From contig JAISXM010000091.1 of assembly GCA_031270515.1 (NCBI GenBank), forward strand, positions 1 to 34,602: DNA of 34,602 bases. Direction: 5' to 3'. Position numbers and translations under genes: made by a program. The notes under the pieces were generated by a model, which was given only the letters and a program-made list of their open reading frames with translations, was not told the origin of the DNA and ran no database searches. How positions within the stretch are numbered: position 1 is the stretch's first letter; each line of letters opens with the position of its first letter. Source of the stretch: Holosporales bacterium. GTDB taxonomy: Bacteria > Pseudomonadota > Alphaproteobacteria > BNTO01. This document shows positions 1-8,890 of the stretch, one piece after another.

Positions 1-10
1 TCAAGAACAA

Positions 11-49
11 CCCCCCCCTCTACACACATTTCCCTGTGCCCCCCCCCCC
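11..49. repeat. Two poly-C tracts beside the hfq 3' end
   Basis: There is a run of eight C at 11-18 and a run of eleven C at 39-49. The second lies eight bases from the hfq stop codon, which is read on the minus strand. Such tracts are prone to slippage. They lie outside the coding region, so any effect would be on the hfq 3' end or on whatever lies to the left of the window. I see no gene in bases 1-57. Confidence 0.6.
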
Positions 50-57
50 AGCGTCAC

Positions 58-273
58 TTAGCTATCGCTCCGACTTTGCGGGATGATCGTGGAAACAACT
101 TGGCGGCACAGAATCTGCACATTCTGATCACGCACGAGTACAATAGAAATCTCGTCAAAATCGGAAATCACGCCCTGAAGCTTTACCCCGTTGACCAGGA
201 ATATCACGACAGGAACCTTTCCGCTAACCAAATTTCCCACAAACTTTTCGTATACCTTACTGTCTCTTGCCAT
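58..273 (-). CDS. hfq: RNA chaperone Hfq, short and divergent
   Basis: Hfq forms hexameric rings that bind small RNAs and mRNAs. The 71-residue product keeps the family core: VPVVIFLVNGVKLQG (Sm1), then a FD turn, then an Sm2 strand ending STIIP. It is at the short end for the family; the E. coli protein is 102 residues. Key RNA-contact positions are changed. The Sm2 motif that reads YKHAIST in E. coli reads CRQVVST here. Aligned by eye, the rim arginines of E. coli (R16, R17, R19) are V, S and K, and Q8 is Y. The ATG at 273 has only a weak GAGAA upstream. The family call is firm; altered RNA binding is inferred from the substitutions. Confidence 0.92.
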   Translation of the reverse strand: MARDSKVYEKFVGNLVSGKVPVVIFLVNGVKLQGVISDFDEISIVLVRDQNVQILCRQVVSTIIPQSRSDS

Positions 274-449
274 CTACATTCTCGCTCTATTACGCCCAAA
301 CTTAGGTGCGCACACCTAGTGCATTTATAGCTCTTATTTGGTCAGAATGGAACAATTCTATCGAATTAGATCCGAAAACACGCAATGTATTCTGCTGTTG
401 CCTAAAATACACACAAATTCATGTTCTTAGTAAGCATAGGTAAAAATTC

Positions 450-640
450 TTAACGTTTTTTTAACCTTTTTGTGATAAAATGCCATCCACAGCCCCCACC
501 CACCCAGGGGGCGTACGGAGGAGGGATACGCCGCTTAATTTAATTATGTCATTGCAAACGTTAACAATGCAACCACTTTTGCCAAAGTACTTTATCAATT
601 CTTTTTGTATTGTGATTATAAAGCATCGCTTATTACTGGA
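450..640 (+). repeat. Dispersed element RA, copy 1
   Basis: It begins TTAACG, continues through a T-rich stretch and TTTTTGTGATAAAATGCC, then a hairpin-forming block with a C5 arm and a G5 arm around a 9-base loop. A variable part and a second conserved block (TTAACAATGCAACC) follow. Two other copies start near 5600 and 24640 in the same orientation. This copy lies between hfq and the glycosylase gene. Bases 274-449 hold the hfq upstream region, with no further feature I can support. It could be a small RNA gene or a non-autonomous mobile element. Confidence 0.7.
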
Positions 641-677
641 ATCGCATAATAAACAAGCAGTACTATCGTACTGCTCA

Positions 678-757
678 AGCTCGGGCACCCCATTCAACTA
701 GTTGAGTGGGCACTCGCGAGCATCAAAACGGCCCACTGATAAACTTTTTTTGTTGGG
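678..757. repeat. Degenerate R3 palindrome and R2 end
   Basis: A palindromic unit (CCCATTCAACTAGTTGAGTGGG, one mismatch pair) is followed by a decayed right end of the R2 family (ACTGATAAAC then TTTTTTTGTTGGGGT). It stops just before the stop codon of the glycosylase gene, which ends at 764 on the minus strand. It follows the same pattern as the better copies near 17.9, 19.7 and 24.3 kb. Confidence 0.55.
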
Positions 758-763
758 GTATTA

Positions 764-1654
764 TTATGCGGCGCGTTCTTCATAATAACTCTTCAGCATC
801 AAAAAATCCTCCCACGCCAATCGCTTTTGGCTGGGCACACGCAGCAAATAAGAAGGATGAAACGTGACCATGGTGCTGACCGCGCTCGGCAGATTTTTGA
901 AAGCACACTCATGCCACATGCTTCGTACGCTTGAAAGGCTGGACGTACACTTCAGCACAGCCCTCATCGCTGTGCTGCCCAGCAGCACCAGTATTTTCGG
1001 TGCGACCAACTCAATATGGCGCTCCAAAAACGGCGCACACATAGAAATTTCCTCCGTGGTTGGCGGACGATTCCCAGGGGGGCGCCAATTTATCACGTTC
1101 GTAATGTACACGTCTTCTCTTTTTAACCCTACAGATTCAAGCATTTTATTCAGCAGTTGCCCGCTTTGTCCCACGAAAGGGACCCCTTGCATGTCTTCAT
1201 CCGCCCCAGGAGCTTCGCCAATAAACATGATGGCGCTATTCGGATTTCCGTCCGCAAAAACAGTGTTGTGAGCCATAGCCTTGAGCGCGCAACCATCAAA
1301 TGCGCAGATTTGCGCCTTCAACTCGTCGAGGGAATTCGCATTAATGGAGCGAGTCGCACTCGCATCCGCACGCAAGAATTTAGGGGGAGAGGTGCGAGGT
1401 GATGGCGATGGTTGAATATATGATGATTGCGATGATGATGAATATGGTTGAGATGATGGAGAAATCGATGATGGAGTATCTGATTGCTTTGCCTTCCCTT
1501 CGCCCTTCGCCGCAACAACTCCTCTGTCGGAAACATTAACTTTGCTTCCGTAGCGATGCTCAATATTACGAGAAGATGCATCAAGTTCAGTCAATATTAT
1601 GTCCTCTCCAAGCTCAACTTGGCTCTCCATCCACGCATTCATTGCCTTTTGCAT
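764..1654 (-). CDS. Uracil-DNA glycosylase, family 4 type
   Basis: This enzyme removes uracil from DNA as the first step of base-excision repair. The core runs from about residue 110 to 290. It has motif A GEAPG at 146-150 followed by EDMQGVPFVGQSG, and motif B HPSYLLR from 266. Family-4 enzymes carry four cysteines for an iron-sulfur cluster. Here C117, C122 and C206 are seen, but the third ligand position (KCRPP in Thermotoga) is W190 in NWRPP. I recall this substitution from alphaproteobacterial relatives, so the cluster may be absent. Residues 57-91 are a serine/proline linker not needed for catalysis. The start codon abuts an R1 repeat whose edge supplies AGGG six bases upstream. Confidence 0.88.
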   Translation of the reverse strand: MQKAMNAWMESQVELGEDIILTELDASSRNIEHRYGSKVNVSDRGVVAAKGEGKAKQSDTPSSISPSSQPYSSSSQSSYIQPSPSPRTSPPKFLRADASATRSINANSLDELKAQICAFDGCALKAMAHNTVFADGNPNSAIMFIGEAPGADEDMQGVPFVGQSGQLLNKMLESVGLKREDVYITNVINWRPPGNRPPTTEEISMCAPFLERHIELVAPKILVLLGSTAMRAVLKCTSSLSSVRSMWHECAFKNLPSAVSTMVTFHPSYLLRVPSQKRLAWEDFLMLKSYYEERAA

Positions 1655-1930
1655 ATGTATCCCTGCCCATCAAAACAACCTGAACCTCTATCACTATACC
1701 TGCCCATCAAAACAATTTGAATTTTTATCCTCACCTAAGCCTTATAATACAACGAGCTTCAAATTGTTTGTTATGGGGACCCGGTATATACCCGCCCATC
1801 AAAACAATTTGAATTTTTATCTCGACAGAAACATTGATTCGCAACGATCTTCAACGTTGCGTTGACAGTCGAAGTCTTATATTGCAAAGAGCTTTAATTT
1901 ATTATAAGGGCCCGGTATATATATAAGTTG
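1655..1930. repeat. Cluster of R1 hairpin repeats
   Basis: A partial left arm lies at about 1655-1700 and a full unit at 1695-1790. A second, diverged unit runs from about 1785 to 1926. A full unit starts TATACCTGCCC, AAACAATTTGAA and ends TTCAAATTGTTTG, TTATGGGGACCCGG, TATATA. The two arms are complementary over roughly 35 bases with a few mismatches, around an AT-rich loop. The cluster fills the space between the divergent glycosylase and atpE genes, so it overlaps both upstream regions. Other copies lie near 26.9, 27.9 and 30.9 kb. Confidence 0.8.
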
Positions 1931-2001
1931 AACAGCTCTACGTGTCTAGGGTACACTTAGTAAGTAGGGAATTGTAATTTAGAAACAAAAAGGTGTGTGC
2001 T

Positions 2002-2226
2002 ATGGATGTTTCCGCGTTTAAATATATGGGCGCCGGCGTTGCGATGCTTGCGTTGTTGGGCGTGGCTTTGGGGCTCGGCAAAATTTTTTCCGCCGCGTGT
2101 GATGCTATTGGGCGAAATCCTAGTGCGAAGTCGGATTTGTTCACGTTGTCCATGATAGGGGGGGGGTTCGTTGAGGCTCTTGGCTTGTTTACCCTTATCG
2201 TTGCAGTTTTGATATTAGTGATGTAG
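2002..2226 (+). CDS. atpE: ATP synthase F0 subunit c
   Basis: Subunit c forms the proton-driven membrane ring of F1F0 ATP synthase. The 74-residue product is two membrane helices joined by the polar loop AIGRNPSAKSD. The proton-carrying carboxylate is E58 in the second helix (GGGFVEALGLF). I chose the ATG at 2002, not the GTG at 1993, because an AAAAAGG ribosome site precedes it by eight bases. A run of nine G at 2158-2166 encodes the three glycines just before E58, so slippage there would destroy the ion site. It is the first gene of an F0 cluster that lacks the a subunit. Confidence 0.95.
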   Translation: MDVSAFKYMGAGVAMLALLGVALGLGKIFSAACDAIGRNPSAKSDLFTLSMIGGGFVEALGLFTLIVAVLILVM

Positions 2227-2276
2227 CATAACTTTAAAGTAGTGTTGCATTCTCATCAAAAGGGTCGCGTGATCTT

Positions 2277-2681
2277 ATGAAAATACCTCAAGTTGATACG
2301 TCCACGTATACATCGCAGATATTTTGGCTGTTGTTGTGTGCGTTGGTATTGCTGTTTTTTGTAAAAAATGTGTTTATCCCAAGGCTTTTATCGATTATGG
2401 ATGCTCGGGATAAACGAGTGCTGGGTGATACGGCTCGGGCTCAGGGGATTCGCGCGTCAACCCAGAAGCTTCAGACTGAATATGACGAAAAAATTGCCGA
2501 AAATCGGGATAGTGCCGTTCAGCAGCAACAGGCAAAGCTCGCAGAATTTGACACAATAAAAGAAGAACAGTTGGCGCAGATGCAAAAAATTTTTACACGA
2601 AAACGATTGGCTCTGGAAAAGAAAAGCTCTTTGGATTTGCGTGTCGATCGCAGTTTTGTGGATATTTTGCTGAAGCCATAG
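2277..2681 (+). CDS. atpG: ATP synthase F0 subunit b'
   Basis: Subunit b' pairs with b in the peripheral stalk of ATP synthases that have two different b-type chains, as in alphaproteobacteria. The N-terminus PQVDTSTYTSQIFWLL matches the family start. One membrane helix lies at about 14-32. A charged helix rich in Q, E and K follows (about 38-125), as expected for a stalk coiled coil. At 134 residues it is somewhat short. The gene begins 50 bases after atpE and ends in a TAG that merges with a strong AGGAGG. That site serves a tiny reading frame ahead of the next subunit. The symbol varies between databases (atpG, atpF2, atpX). Confidence 0.88.
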   Translation: MKIPQVDTSTYTSQIFWLLLCALVLLFFVKNVFIPRLLSIMDARDKRVLGDTARAQGIRASTQKLQTEYDEKIAENRDSAVQQQQAKLAEFDTIKEEQLAQMQKIFTRKRLALEKKSSLDLRVDRSFVDILLKP

Positions 2682-2690
2682 GAGGCGACC

Positions 2691-2771
2691 GTGTTAGGTG
2701 GATGTGACGTTGTGGGTGCGACGGTGTTGACGTGGATGTTGGCTAAAGTAGTGGGAGGTTGCGGTGTTTAA
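2691..2771 (+). CDS. Possible 26-residue leader peptide between b' and b
   Basis: A GTG at 2691 sits four bases after a consensus GGAGG (2681-2685), directly after the b' stop. The frame stays open for 26 codons and stops with TAA at 2769-2771, overlapping the GTG start of subunit b by eight bases. The peptide begins MLGGCDVVGATVLTWMLAKV and is hydrophobic. This arrangement would couple translation of b to the small frame. I recognise no family. It could be a decayed spacer instead, since so short a frame can occur by chance. Confidence 0.35.
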   Translation: MLGGCDVVGATVLTWMLAKVVGGCGV

Positions 2772-3276
2772 TTTGCTCTCCGATGCCAATCTTTACATAG
2801 CGTTAAGTTTGTTCGTGCTTATATATGGCGTATACATAATGTTTTCGGATCAATTGTCTAAAATCATAAGTGTGCGGGCGAACGACATTTCCAAATTGCT
2901 TAACAACGTCGCATGCGATAAAGACCAGGCTATGCTTGAGTTTACTCGAGTAAATAATGCGGTTGCAAAATTGCCAGACGATATTGTAAAAGTATGGCAA
3001 GATTACGACGTTGATTTCTCAATTTTGCATAAAAATCTGGAGAACGAGTGCCGCTGCATTGAGCGTATGAATAATGCGAGGTTGGTCACTGTCCAACGTA
3101 TGGTGCTGCAGGCGGAGTATGCTGCGTTTGTGAAAAATGCAGCAACACAGTTCAAATATGATGTATTGGCGGCATCTCCTGAGCAGAAGGATTTGATGTT
3201 GGAGCAGTCCATAAATTTGCTCGACACGGTAGACCCAAGCACAAAAAGTTTATCAGTTCGTCGTTTTGGCGCTTAA
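2764..3276 (+). CDS. atpF: ATP synthase F0 subunit b, divergent
   Basis: This is the peripheral stalk chain of ATP synthase. The assignment rests on position after c and b', on the single N-terminal membrane helix (about residues 9-27) and on the long helical, charged remainder; sequence similarity alone is weak. Length is 170 residues. The GTG start has GGGAGG five bases upstream. The last dozen or so codons are encoded by the left end of an R2 repeat that begins at 3233, so the tail STKSLSVRRFGA belongs to the repeat and not to the ancestral protein. Confidence 0.8.
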   Translation: MFNLLSDANLYIALSLFVLIYGVYIMFSDQLSKIISVRANDISKLLNNVACDKDQAMLEFTRVNNAVAKLPDDIVKVWQDYDVDFSILHKNLENECRCIERMNNARLVTVQRMVLQAEYAAFVKNAATQFKYDVLAASPEQKDLMLEQSINLLDTVDPSTKSLSVRRFGA

Positions 3277-3352
3277 GCTTGAGCAGTACGTTTAGTACAG
3301 CTCTGCGCTTGCGCTTCAAAACTCCTGCTGCTAATTCTTTTTGTGGTTGGGT
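3233..3352. repeat. R2 element, copy a
   Basis: The 120-bp element has imperfect terminal inverted repeats: ACCCAAGCACAAAAAG at the left and CTTTTTGTGGTTGGGT at the right. Inside is a hairpin, GAGCAGTAC-GTTTA-GTACAGCTC, with one mismatch. It overlaps the 3' end of atpF. Read on the minus strand it is open throughout and gives QPQKELAAGVL followed by RRAVLNVL, nearly the same peptide as copy b near 13.6 kb. Bases 3353-3483 hold no further feature beyond the tpiA ribosome site. Confidence 0.85.
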
Positions 3353-3483
3353 CTGCCGATAGCTCATAATAAATAGTTTGTGTCGGGGCTCATAATAAAC
3401 AGTTTGAGCATTGTTGTGGTTGAATGCTTTTATAGTGATAAACATTCAAGTTGTTTTAATGGGAATGTATCTTAAGGATTTGC

Positions 3484-4230
3484 ATGAACAAAATCGTCGT
3501 TGGTAATTGGAAAATGAACGGGAGTCGTTCACTTATTGATGCTGTGCGGTGCGCGATTGCGCCTTGTGCGGAGCTCCCATCTAGTAATCGCGGCGTTGTG
3601 TGCCCGCCGTATCCGCTTATTCCTTGCGCGGTGGAGGCTCTTTCTCCGCTGGTGTCCGTTGGCGCGCAGGATTGCTCGGCGTGCGCCCCTGGTGCGTATA
3701 CGGGCGAAGTCAGCGGGGAGCAGCTTCGCGATGTTGGCGCGACGTTCGTGATCGTGGGGCACAGTGAACGCAGGCGAGTGCATAAGGAGTGCGGTGAGCT
3801 CATTTCGCAAAAGGTGCAGCAGGCGCTTCGTTGCGGGCTGATTCCAATTGTGTGCATTGGCGAGTCACATGACGATTACGCGGCGGGGCATACGCGCCAA
3901 GTGCTGCTTTCGCAGCTGGAGCAGCTACGCCTGGGTGAGGTTGGGGGGTATGTAACGTCAACAGCGGGTGCGCATACGTTGCTCGTTGCGTATGAGCCTG
4001 TTTGGGCAATTGGCACTGGATGTACGCCGTCTCTAAAAGAGATTGACGATGTACACAGGTTTATATTCGACACCTGTGGTGCGGTCCCTTTATATGGAGG
4101 GTCCGTAACTGCGGATAATTATGCCCCTATCTTGGAGCTTGATTCCGTGGGAGGATTGCTCGTGGGCGGGGAAAGCTTGAAGCCGGAACGATTTGCTACT
4201 ATATTGTCGAATGGCAAGTACTCTTTCTGA
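3484..4230 (+). CDS. tpiA: Triosephosphate isomerase
   Basis: It interconverts dihydroxyacetone phosphate and glyceraldehyde 3-phosphate in glycolysis and gluconeogenesis. The 248-residue product has the normal length and all catalytic residues: N8 and K10 in GNWKMN, H93 in VGHSERR and E171 in YEPVWAIGTG, with the flexible loop right after. The phosphate-binding LYGGSV and LLVGGESLK are present near the C-terminus. AAGGA lies five to six bases before the ATG. Keeping this enzyme shows that the bacterium retains some central carbon metabolism. Confidence 0.97.
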   Translation: MNKIVVGNWKMNGSRSLIDAVRCAIAPCAELPSSNRGVVCPPYPLIPCAVEALSPLVSVGAQDCSACAPGAYTGEVSGEQLRDVGATFVIVGHSERRRVHKECGELISQKVQQALRCGLIPIVCIGESHDDYAAGHTRQVLLSQLEQLRLGEVGGYVTSTAGAHTLLVAYEPVWAIGTGCTPSLKEIDDVHRFIFDTCGAVPLYGGSVTADNYAPILELDSVGGLLVGGESLKPERFATILSNGKYSF

Positions 4231-4265
4231 ATATGCGCAACGATAACCATTGACGATAAATAATT

Positions 4266-5603
4266 ATGGATATCATCAAAGAACTATCGCAAGTAATCAA
4301 AATCTCATGCACATCGGATGCTATTCGTTTATTTGACGCTATGTTTCGTAAAATTAATTTTTCGACGGAAATATTAAGCTTTAACGGAGTCGACAATTTA
4401 TATGCTTTTCGTTCGTCTGCGTTGGCAAATCGTGCGTCTGCGTTGGTAAGTAGGACGTCTGCGCCGGTAAATAGTGCGTTTGAGTCGGAAGCTTGTGCGT
4501 CTGCGTCGGAAGCTCATGCGTCTGCGTTGGTAAATCGGACCTTGCTCTTCTTGGGACATGCTGACGTCGTTCCTGTCGGGGCAGGGTGGACTCGACGTCA
4601 GGGCTATCTGGCGGATGGCTGCGTCTGGGGGCGCGGTGCCGTTGATATGAAAGGGGCAATCGTTTGCTTTATCGAGGCTCTGAAGCGTAATCCCGAGGGC
4701 AACGTCGCGGTCATAATCTCCGGCGACGAAGAAGGAACGGCCGAATTCGGGACCCCCGCGGTGTTGGCTCATCTGCAGAGCGAGCGCCGCATGCCGCATG
4801 TGGACTTTGCTCTGATCGGGGAGCCCACGAGTTCGTCATATATAGGGGATTCCGTGAAGGTCGGCTGCCGGGGCAGTCTGAACGTCTCCGCGACGGCGCA
4901 CGGGAGCGCGGGGCACGTCGCATACCCTCAGTTCACGAAAAATGCGGCGACGGCGGTGATTCAATTTTTGAACCACGTGGATGCTCATATGCGGACGGTG
5001 CATGCGGGCGATTGCCACCTGGAGATCACGTCTGTTGTGGCGGACAGCGGCGCGACGAATGTTGTTCCGGCGATCGCGCGCGGGGGGTTCAACATAAGGT
5101 TCACCAAGCATACGTCGGCCGAGCAGTTGGAGGCGGAAATTACGCAAATTGCGGGGCAGTATTGCGGGGTTGAGGTCGCTTACGAGGTGGCGTGTCGTCC
5201 GTTTGAGTGCGGTTTCGATGGGGAAGGGCAGGGCGGATGGCCGAAAGAAGGGCAGGGCGGCTGTCTATATGGATCCAATGGAGACAGGGTTGCTTTGAAT
5301 GAAAACATGAATGATTTAGCCAATGAATACAGTGTTGGTTTAGCCAATGAAAACAATAATGGTTTATTGGCGAAACTGGTCGCTTCAGTGAGAGCGGCAA
5401 CAGGGAAATACCCATCTATAACAACTACAGGCGCGAATTCGGATGCGAAGTTTGTGCGGGCGATTTCTTCGTTTGCGGAGCTTGGGCTGAGGTATAAAAC
5501 CGCCCACCAGGTCGACGAGCATGTGGCTGTCAGTGATTTATATGAATTGATTGAGATTTATGCGAAGTTTTTAAGTGATTTTTTCATAAATACGGGCTAT
5601 TAA
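4266..5603 (+). CDS. dapE: Succinyl-diaminopimelate desuccinylase with repeat insertions
   Basis: DapE hydrolyses N-succinyl-LL-diaminopimelate in the succinylase route to lysine and peptidoglycan diaminopimelate. It is an M20-family zinc enzyme. Metal and catalytic residues are visible: H98 and D100 (GHADVVP), D127 (VDMKGA), E155 and E156 (SGDEEG), E186 and H414. At 445 residues it is about 70 longer than usual. The excess is two inserts: residues 50-91, alanine/serine-rich and built of a short DNA repeat, and residues 317-366, with GQGG and LANE repeats. Both lie between conserved blocks, so the enzyme may still fold. The TAA stop coincides with the first bases of an RA repeat. Confidence 0.93.
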   Translation: MDIIKELSQVIKISCTSDAIRLFDAMFRKINFSTEILSFNGVDNLYAFRSSALANRASALVSRTSAPVNSAFESEACASASEAHASALVNRTLLFLGHADVVPVGAGWTRRQGYLADGCVWGRGAVDMKGAIVCFIEALKRNPEGNVAVIISGDEEGTAEFGTPAVLAHLQSERRMPHVDFALIGEPTSSSYIGDSVKVGCRGSLNVSATAHGSAGHVAYPQFTKNAATAVIQFLNHVDAHMRTVHAGDCHLEITSVVADSGATNVVPAIARGGFNIRFTKHTSAEQLEAEITQIAGQYCGVEVAYEVACRPFECGFDGEGQGGWPKEGQGGCLYGSNGDRVALNENMNDLANEYSVGLANENNNGLLAKLVASVRAATGKYPSITTTGANSDAKFVRAISSFAELGLRYKTAHQVDEHVAVSDLYELIEIYAKFLSDFFINTGY

Positions 5604-5745
5604 CGTTTTCTTAACCTTTTTGTGATAGGGTGCCATCCCAACCCCCCACCCGCCCAGGGGAGATGTAGTAAATTATGTCATCAAAAACGTTAATAATTCA
5701 ACCTATTCTCCAAAAAAACTTGCCACCTCTTTTGGTCGCTGTGGC
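5600..5745 (+). repeat. Dispersed element RA, copy 2
   Basis: It begins TTAACGTTTTCTTAACC, TTTTTGTGATAGGGTGCC, has a C-rich/G-rich hairpin block and then ATTATGTCAT and CGTTAATAATTCAACC. It fills the space between the convergent dapE and dapD stop codons, and its first bases form the dapE TAA. It is shorter than copy 1 because part of the variable middle is missing. Confidence 0.7.
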
Positions 5746-5766
5746 TATATAACATCACAATAATAC

Positions 5767-6675
5767 TCAGCAGTCTTCAATTTTAGATTTATTTTCGTCA
5801 TCTCTTAACTTTAAATTTATTTCCGTCCTTTGTGATTTCGCTCCGTATCGAACGATTATTGCGCATTGCACAGCCAGTTTATACCTTGGTGCGTCGCCTT
5901 TCGCCTTTACTTCCGCGCTTTTCGCGTTCTCATATGCGACTTCCGCGCCTTCCGCGCCTTCCACCTTCCCATGCTCCGCGTCCTCCGCCTTCCCGCACGC
6001 GTCATCCGCCTTCCCGCACGCGTCATCCGCCCCTTCCCACGCGTACGTCCCTGGCACCACCACCGCCCCTTCCGGGATCTCCCCATAAAAAACTTCCCCC
6101 GTCTGCCTGTCTATCACGCGAGTCGACGCGCCCACTCTCGTCCCCATGGCGATCACCGCCCCGCGCCGCACCAGCACGCCCTCTACGATCGACGCCCCTG
6201 CTCCCACAAAGCACTCGTCCTCTATGATCACTGGGCGCGCCGCGACTGGCTCTAGCACTCCGCCTATGACTGCCCCCGCGGATATGTGGCACCTCTGTCC
6301 GATTTGCGCACACGACCCGACCGTTGCAAACGAGTCGATCATTGTCTGCGCTCCTATATACGCGCCAATATTCACGAAGCAGTTCATTAGCACTACGCCT
6401 GGCTCCATGAACGCTCCATATCGCACGACCGCCCCTGGGACGACCCGAAGCTGCGCGGCCTGAAAGTCGTCGGCGTTCCAATTGTCGAATTTTAGGGGCA
6501 CTTTATCGTACGCTCCGTGCATACATTGACCTTGCAGCTCAGACAAATATTTGCTGACTTCGCCTTTTAGTTCTTCATCAACTTGCCATGTGTTCTGTAT
6601 CTTTGAGCAAATGCGGCGCTTCCCTTTGTTGAGGGCGCTTATGGCATCTATGTAATTTGACGAAGGGTGTAGCAT
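5767..6675 (-). CDS. dapD: Tetrahydrodipicolinate N-succinyltransferase with an insert
   Basis: DapD transfers succinyl from succinyl-CoA to tetrahydrodipicolinate, two steps before DapE. The left-handed beta-helix core is clear: RVVPGAVVRYGAFMEPGVV, NIGAYIGAQTMIDSFATVGSC, HISAGAVIGGVLEP. I place the start at the ATG at 6675, with AAAGG eight bases upstream. The frame is open back to a TTG at 6861, but that has no ribosome site and the extra residues do not match the family. The 302-residue product carries an insert of about 50 residues (bases 5890-6042) with ADDACGK and glutamate/alanine repeats, before the C-terminal strand CAIIVRYGAK. The N-terminal helical part looks reduced. Confidence 0.9.
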   Translation of the reverse strand: MLHPSSNYIDAISALNKGKRRICSKIQNTWQVDEELKGEVSKYLSELQGQCMHGAYDKVPLKFDNWNADDFQAAQLRVVPGAVVRYGAFMEPGVVLMNCFVNIGAYIGAQTMIDSFATVGSCAQIGQRCHISAGAVIGGVLEPVAARPVIIEDECFVGAGASIVEGVLVRRGAVIAMGTRVGASTRVIDRQTGEVFYGEIPEGAVVVPGTYAWEGADDACGKADDACGKAEDAEHGKVEGAEGAEVAYENAKSAEVKAKGDAPRYKLAVQCAIIVRYGAKSQRTEINLKLRDDENKSKIEDC

Positions 6676-6887
6676 GGTGGTGACCTTTGCCGAATCATCT
6701 ATGTTTGCTCCATTATATACCCGATCATGAAAAGTTGTCTGGTTCGTAGTTTCTGTTCTGATCGGCTCACCATTCAATATTTTTTTTTGAAAATAAATAA
6801 TGCCAACAAAATGGCGGATTCCTTCGCGTTCCCGGGGCCTCCTGTCCGATTTTTCGAACAATAATCAAAAAAACTTCAAAAAACGTA

Positions 6888-6917
6888 TTGACCAGCGGGT
6901 GCCAAAAGACCTATAAA
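6888..6917 (+). promoter_or_regulatory. Probable rRNA operon promoter
   Basis: TTGACC (6888-6893) and TATAAA (6912-6917) are separated by 18 bases, about 230 bases upstream of the 16S gene. No other pair in 6676-7144 is as good. The bases between the promoter and 16S have no reading frame I can support and should be the transcribed leader. Confidence 0.6.
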
Positions 6918-7144
6918 TAAGGAGTCGGGTGTTTGAAAGCTTCGGTCGCGAACGGCGGATTCGAAAATGAGTCTGTTTTGTTCGTTGAGATGTGGCAGCC
7001 CGTTACAATTGGTCTTTAATGTAGTTTTTTAGGTTATTTTTTTTGAAGTGGTGCATAGGTGGCGTTGTCCAAATTAAAATCTGGACAATCACTTATACAC
7101 TGGAACTTCTTCAGTGATTTGTGAAAGTTCAGTCGATTCTCATT

Positions 7145-8633
<1,489 letters not shown>

Positions 8634-8701
8634 TTAAGGTTAAATCCTTATATGACGGCGTCACCTATATACCACTTTGAAAGAAAATAACCCGGCCCTA
8701 T

Positions 8702-8778
<77 letters not shown>

Positions 8779-8785
8779 GCATTTT

Positions 8786-8858
8786 GGGGGTGTAGCTCAA
8801 TTGGTGGAGCGCGTGCTTTGCAAGCACGAGGTCGTCGGTTCGATTCCGTCCACCTCCA
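8786..8858 (+). tRNA. tRNA-Ala (TGC), CCA not encoded
   Basis: The cloverleaf has anticodon stem CGTGC/GCACG and loop TTTGCAA, giving anticodon TGC and the conserved U33. The acceptor GGGGGTG pairs with CACCTCC, using one G-U pair. The bases after the discriminator A are CTT, so CCA must be added after transcription. The T-stem has one U-U mismatch, shared with the next gene. Confidence 0.93.
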
Positions 8859-8890
8859 CTTCCGTGGATTGCTTCAGGCGTGTTTCTCAT

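Noticed and set aside
3152..3445. A minus-strand frame of 97 codons across the R2 repeat
   Set aside because: Only the repeat part is shared with another locus. The frame is open because of the repeat, overlaps atpF antisense, and has no ribosome site. I treat it as a property of the element.
4381..4799. Minus-strand frames rich in PTQTH repeats opposite dapE
   Set aside because: They are the antisense of the repeat insertion in dapE, whose sense frame has all the catalytic residues.
6676..6861. N-terminal extension of dapD from a TTG at 6861
   Set aside because: No ribosome site, and the extra 62 residues do not match the family; the ATG at 6675 has AAAGG at good spacing.
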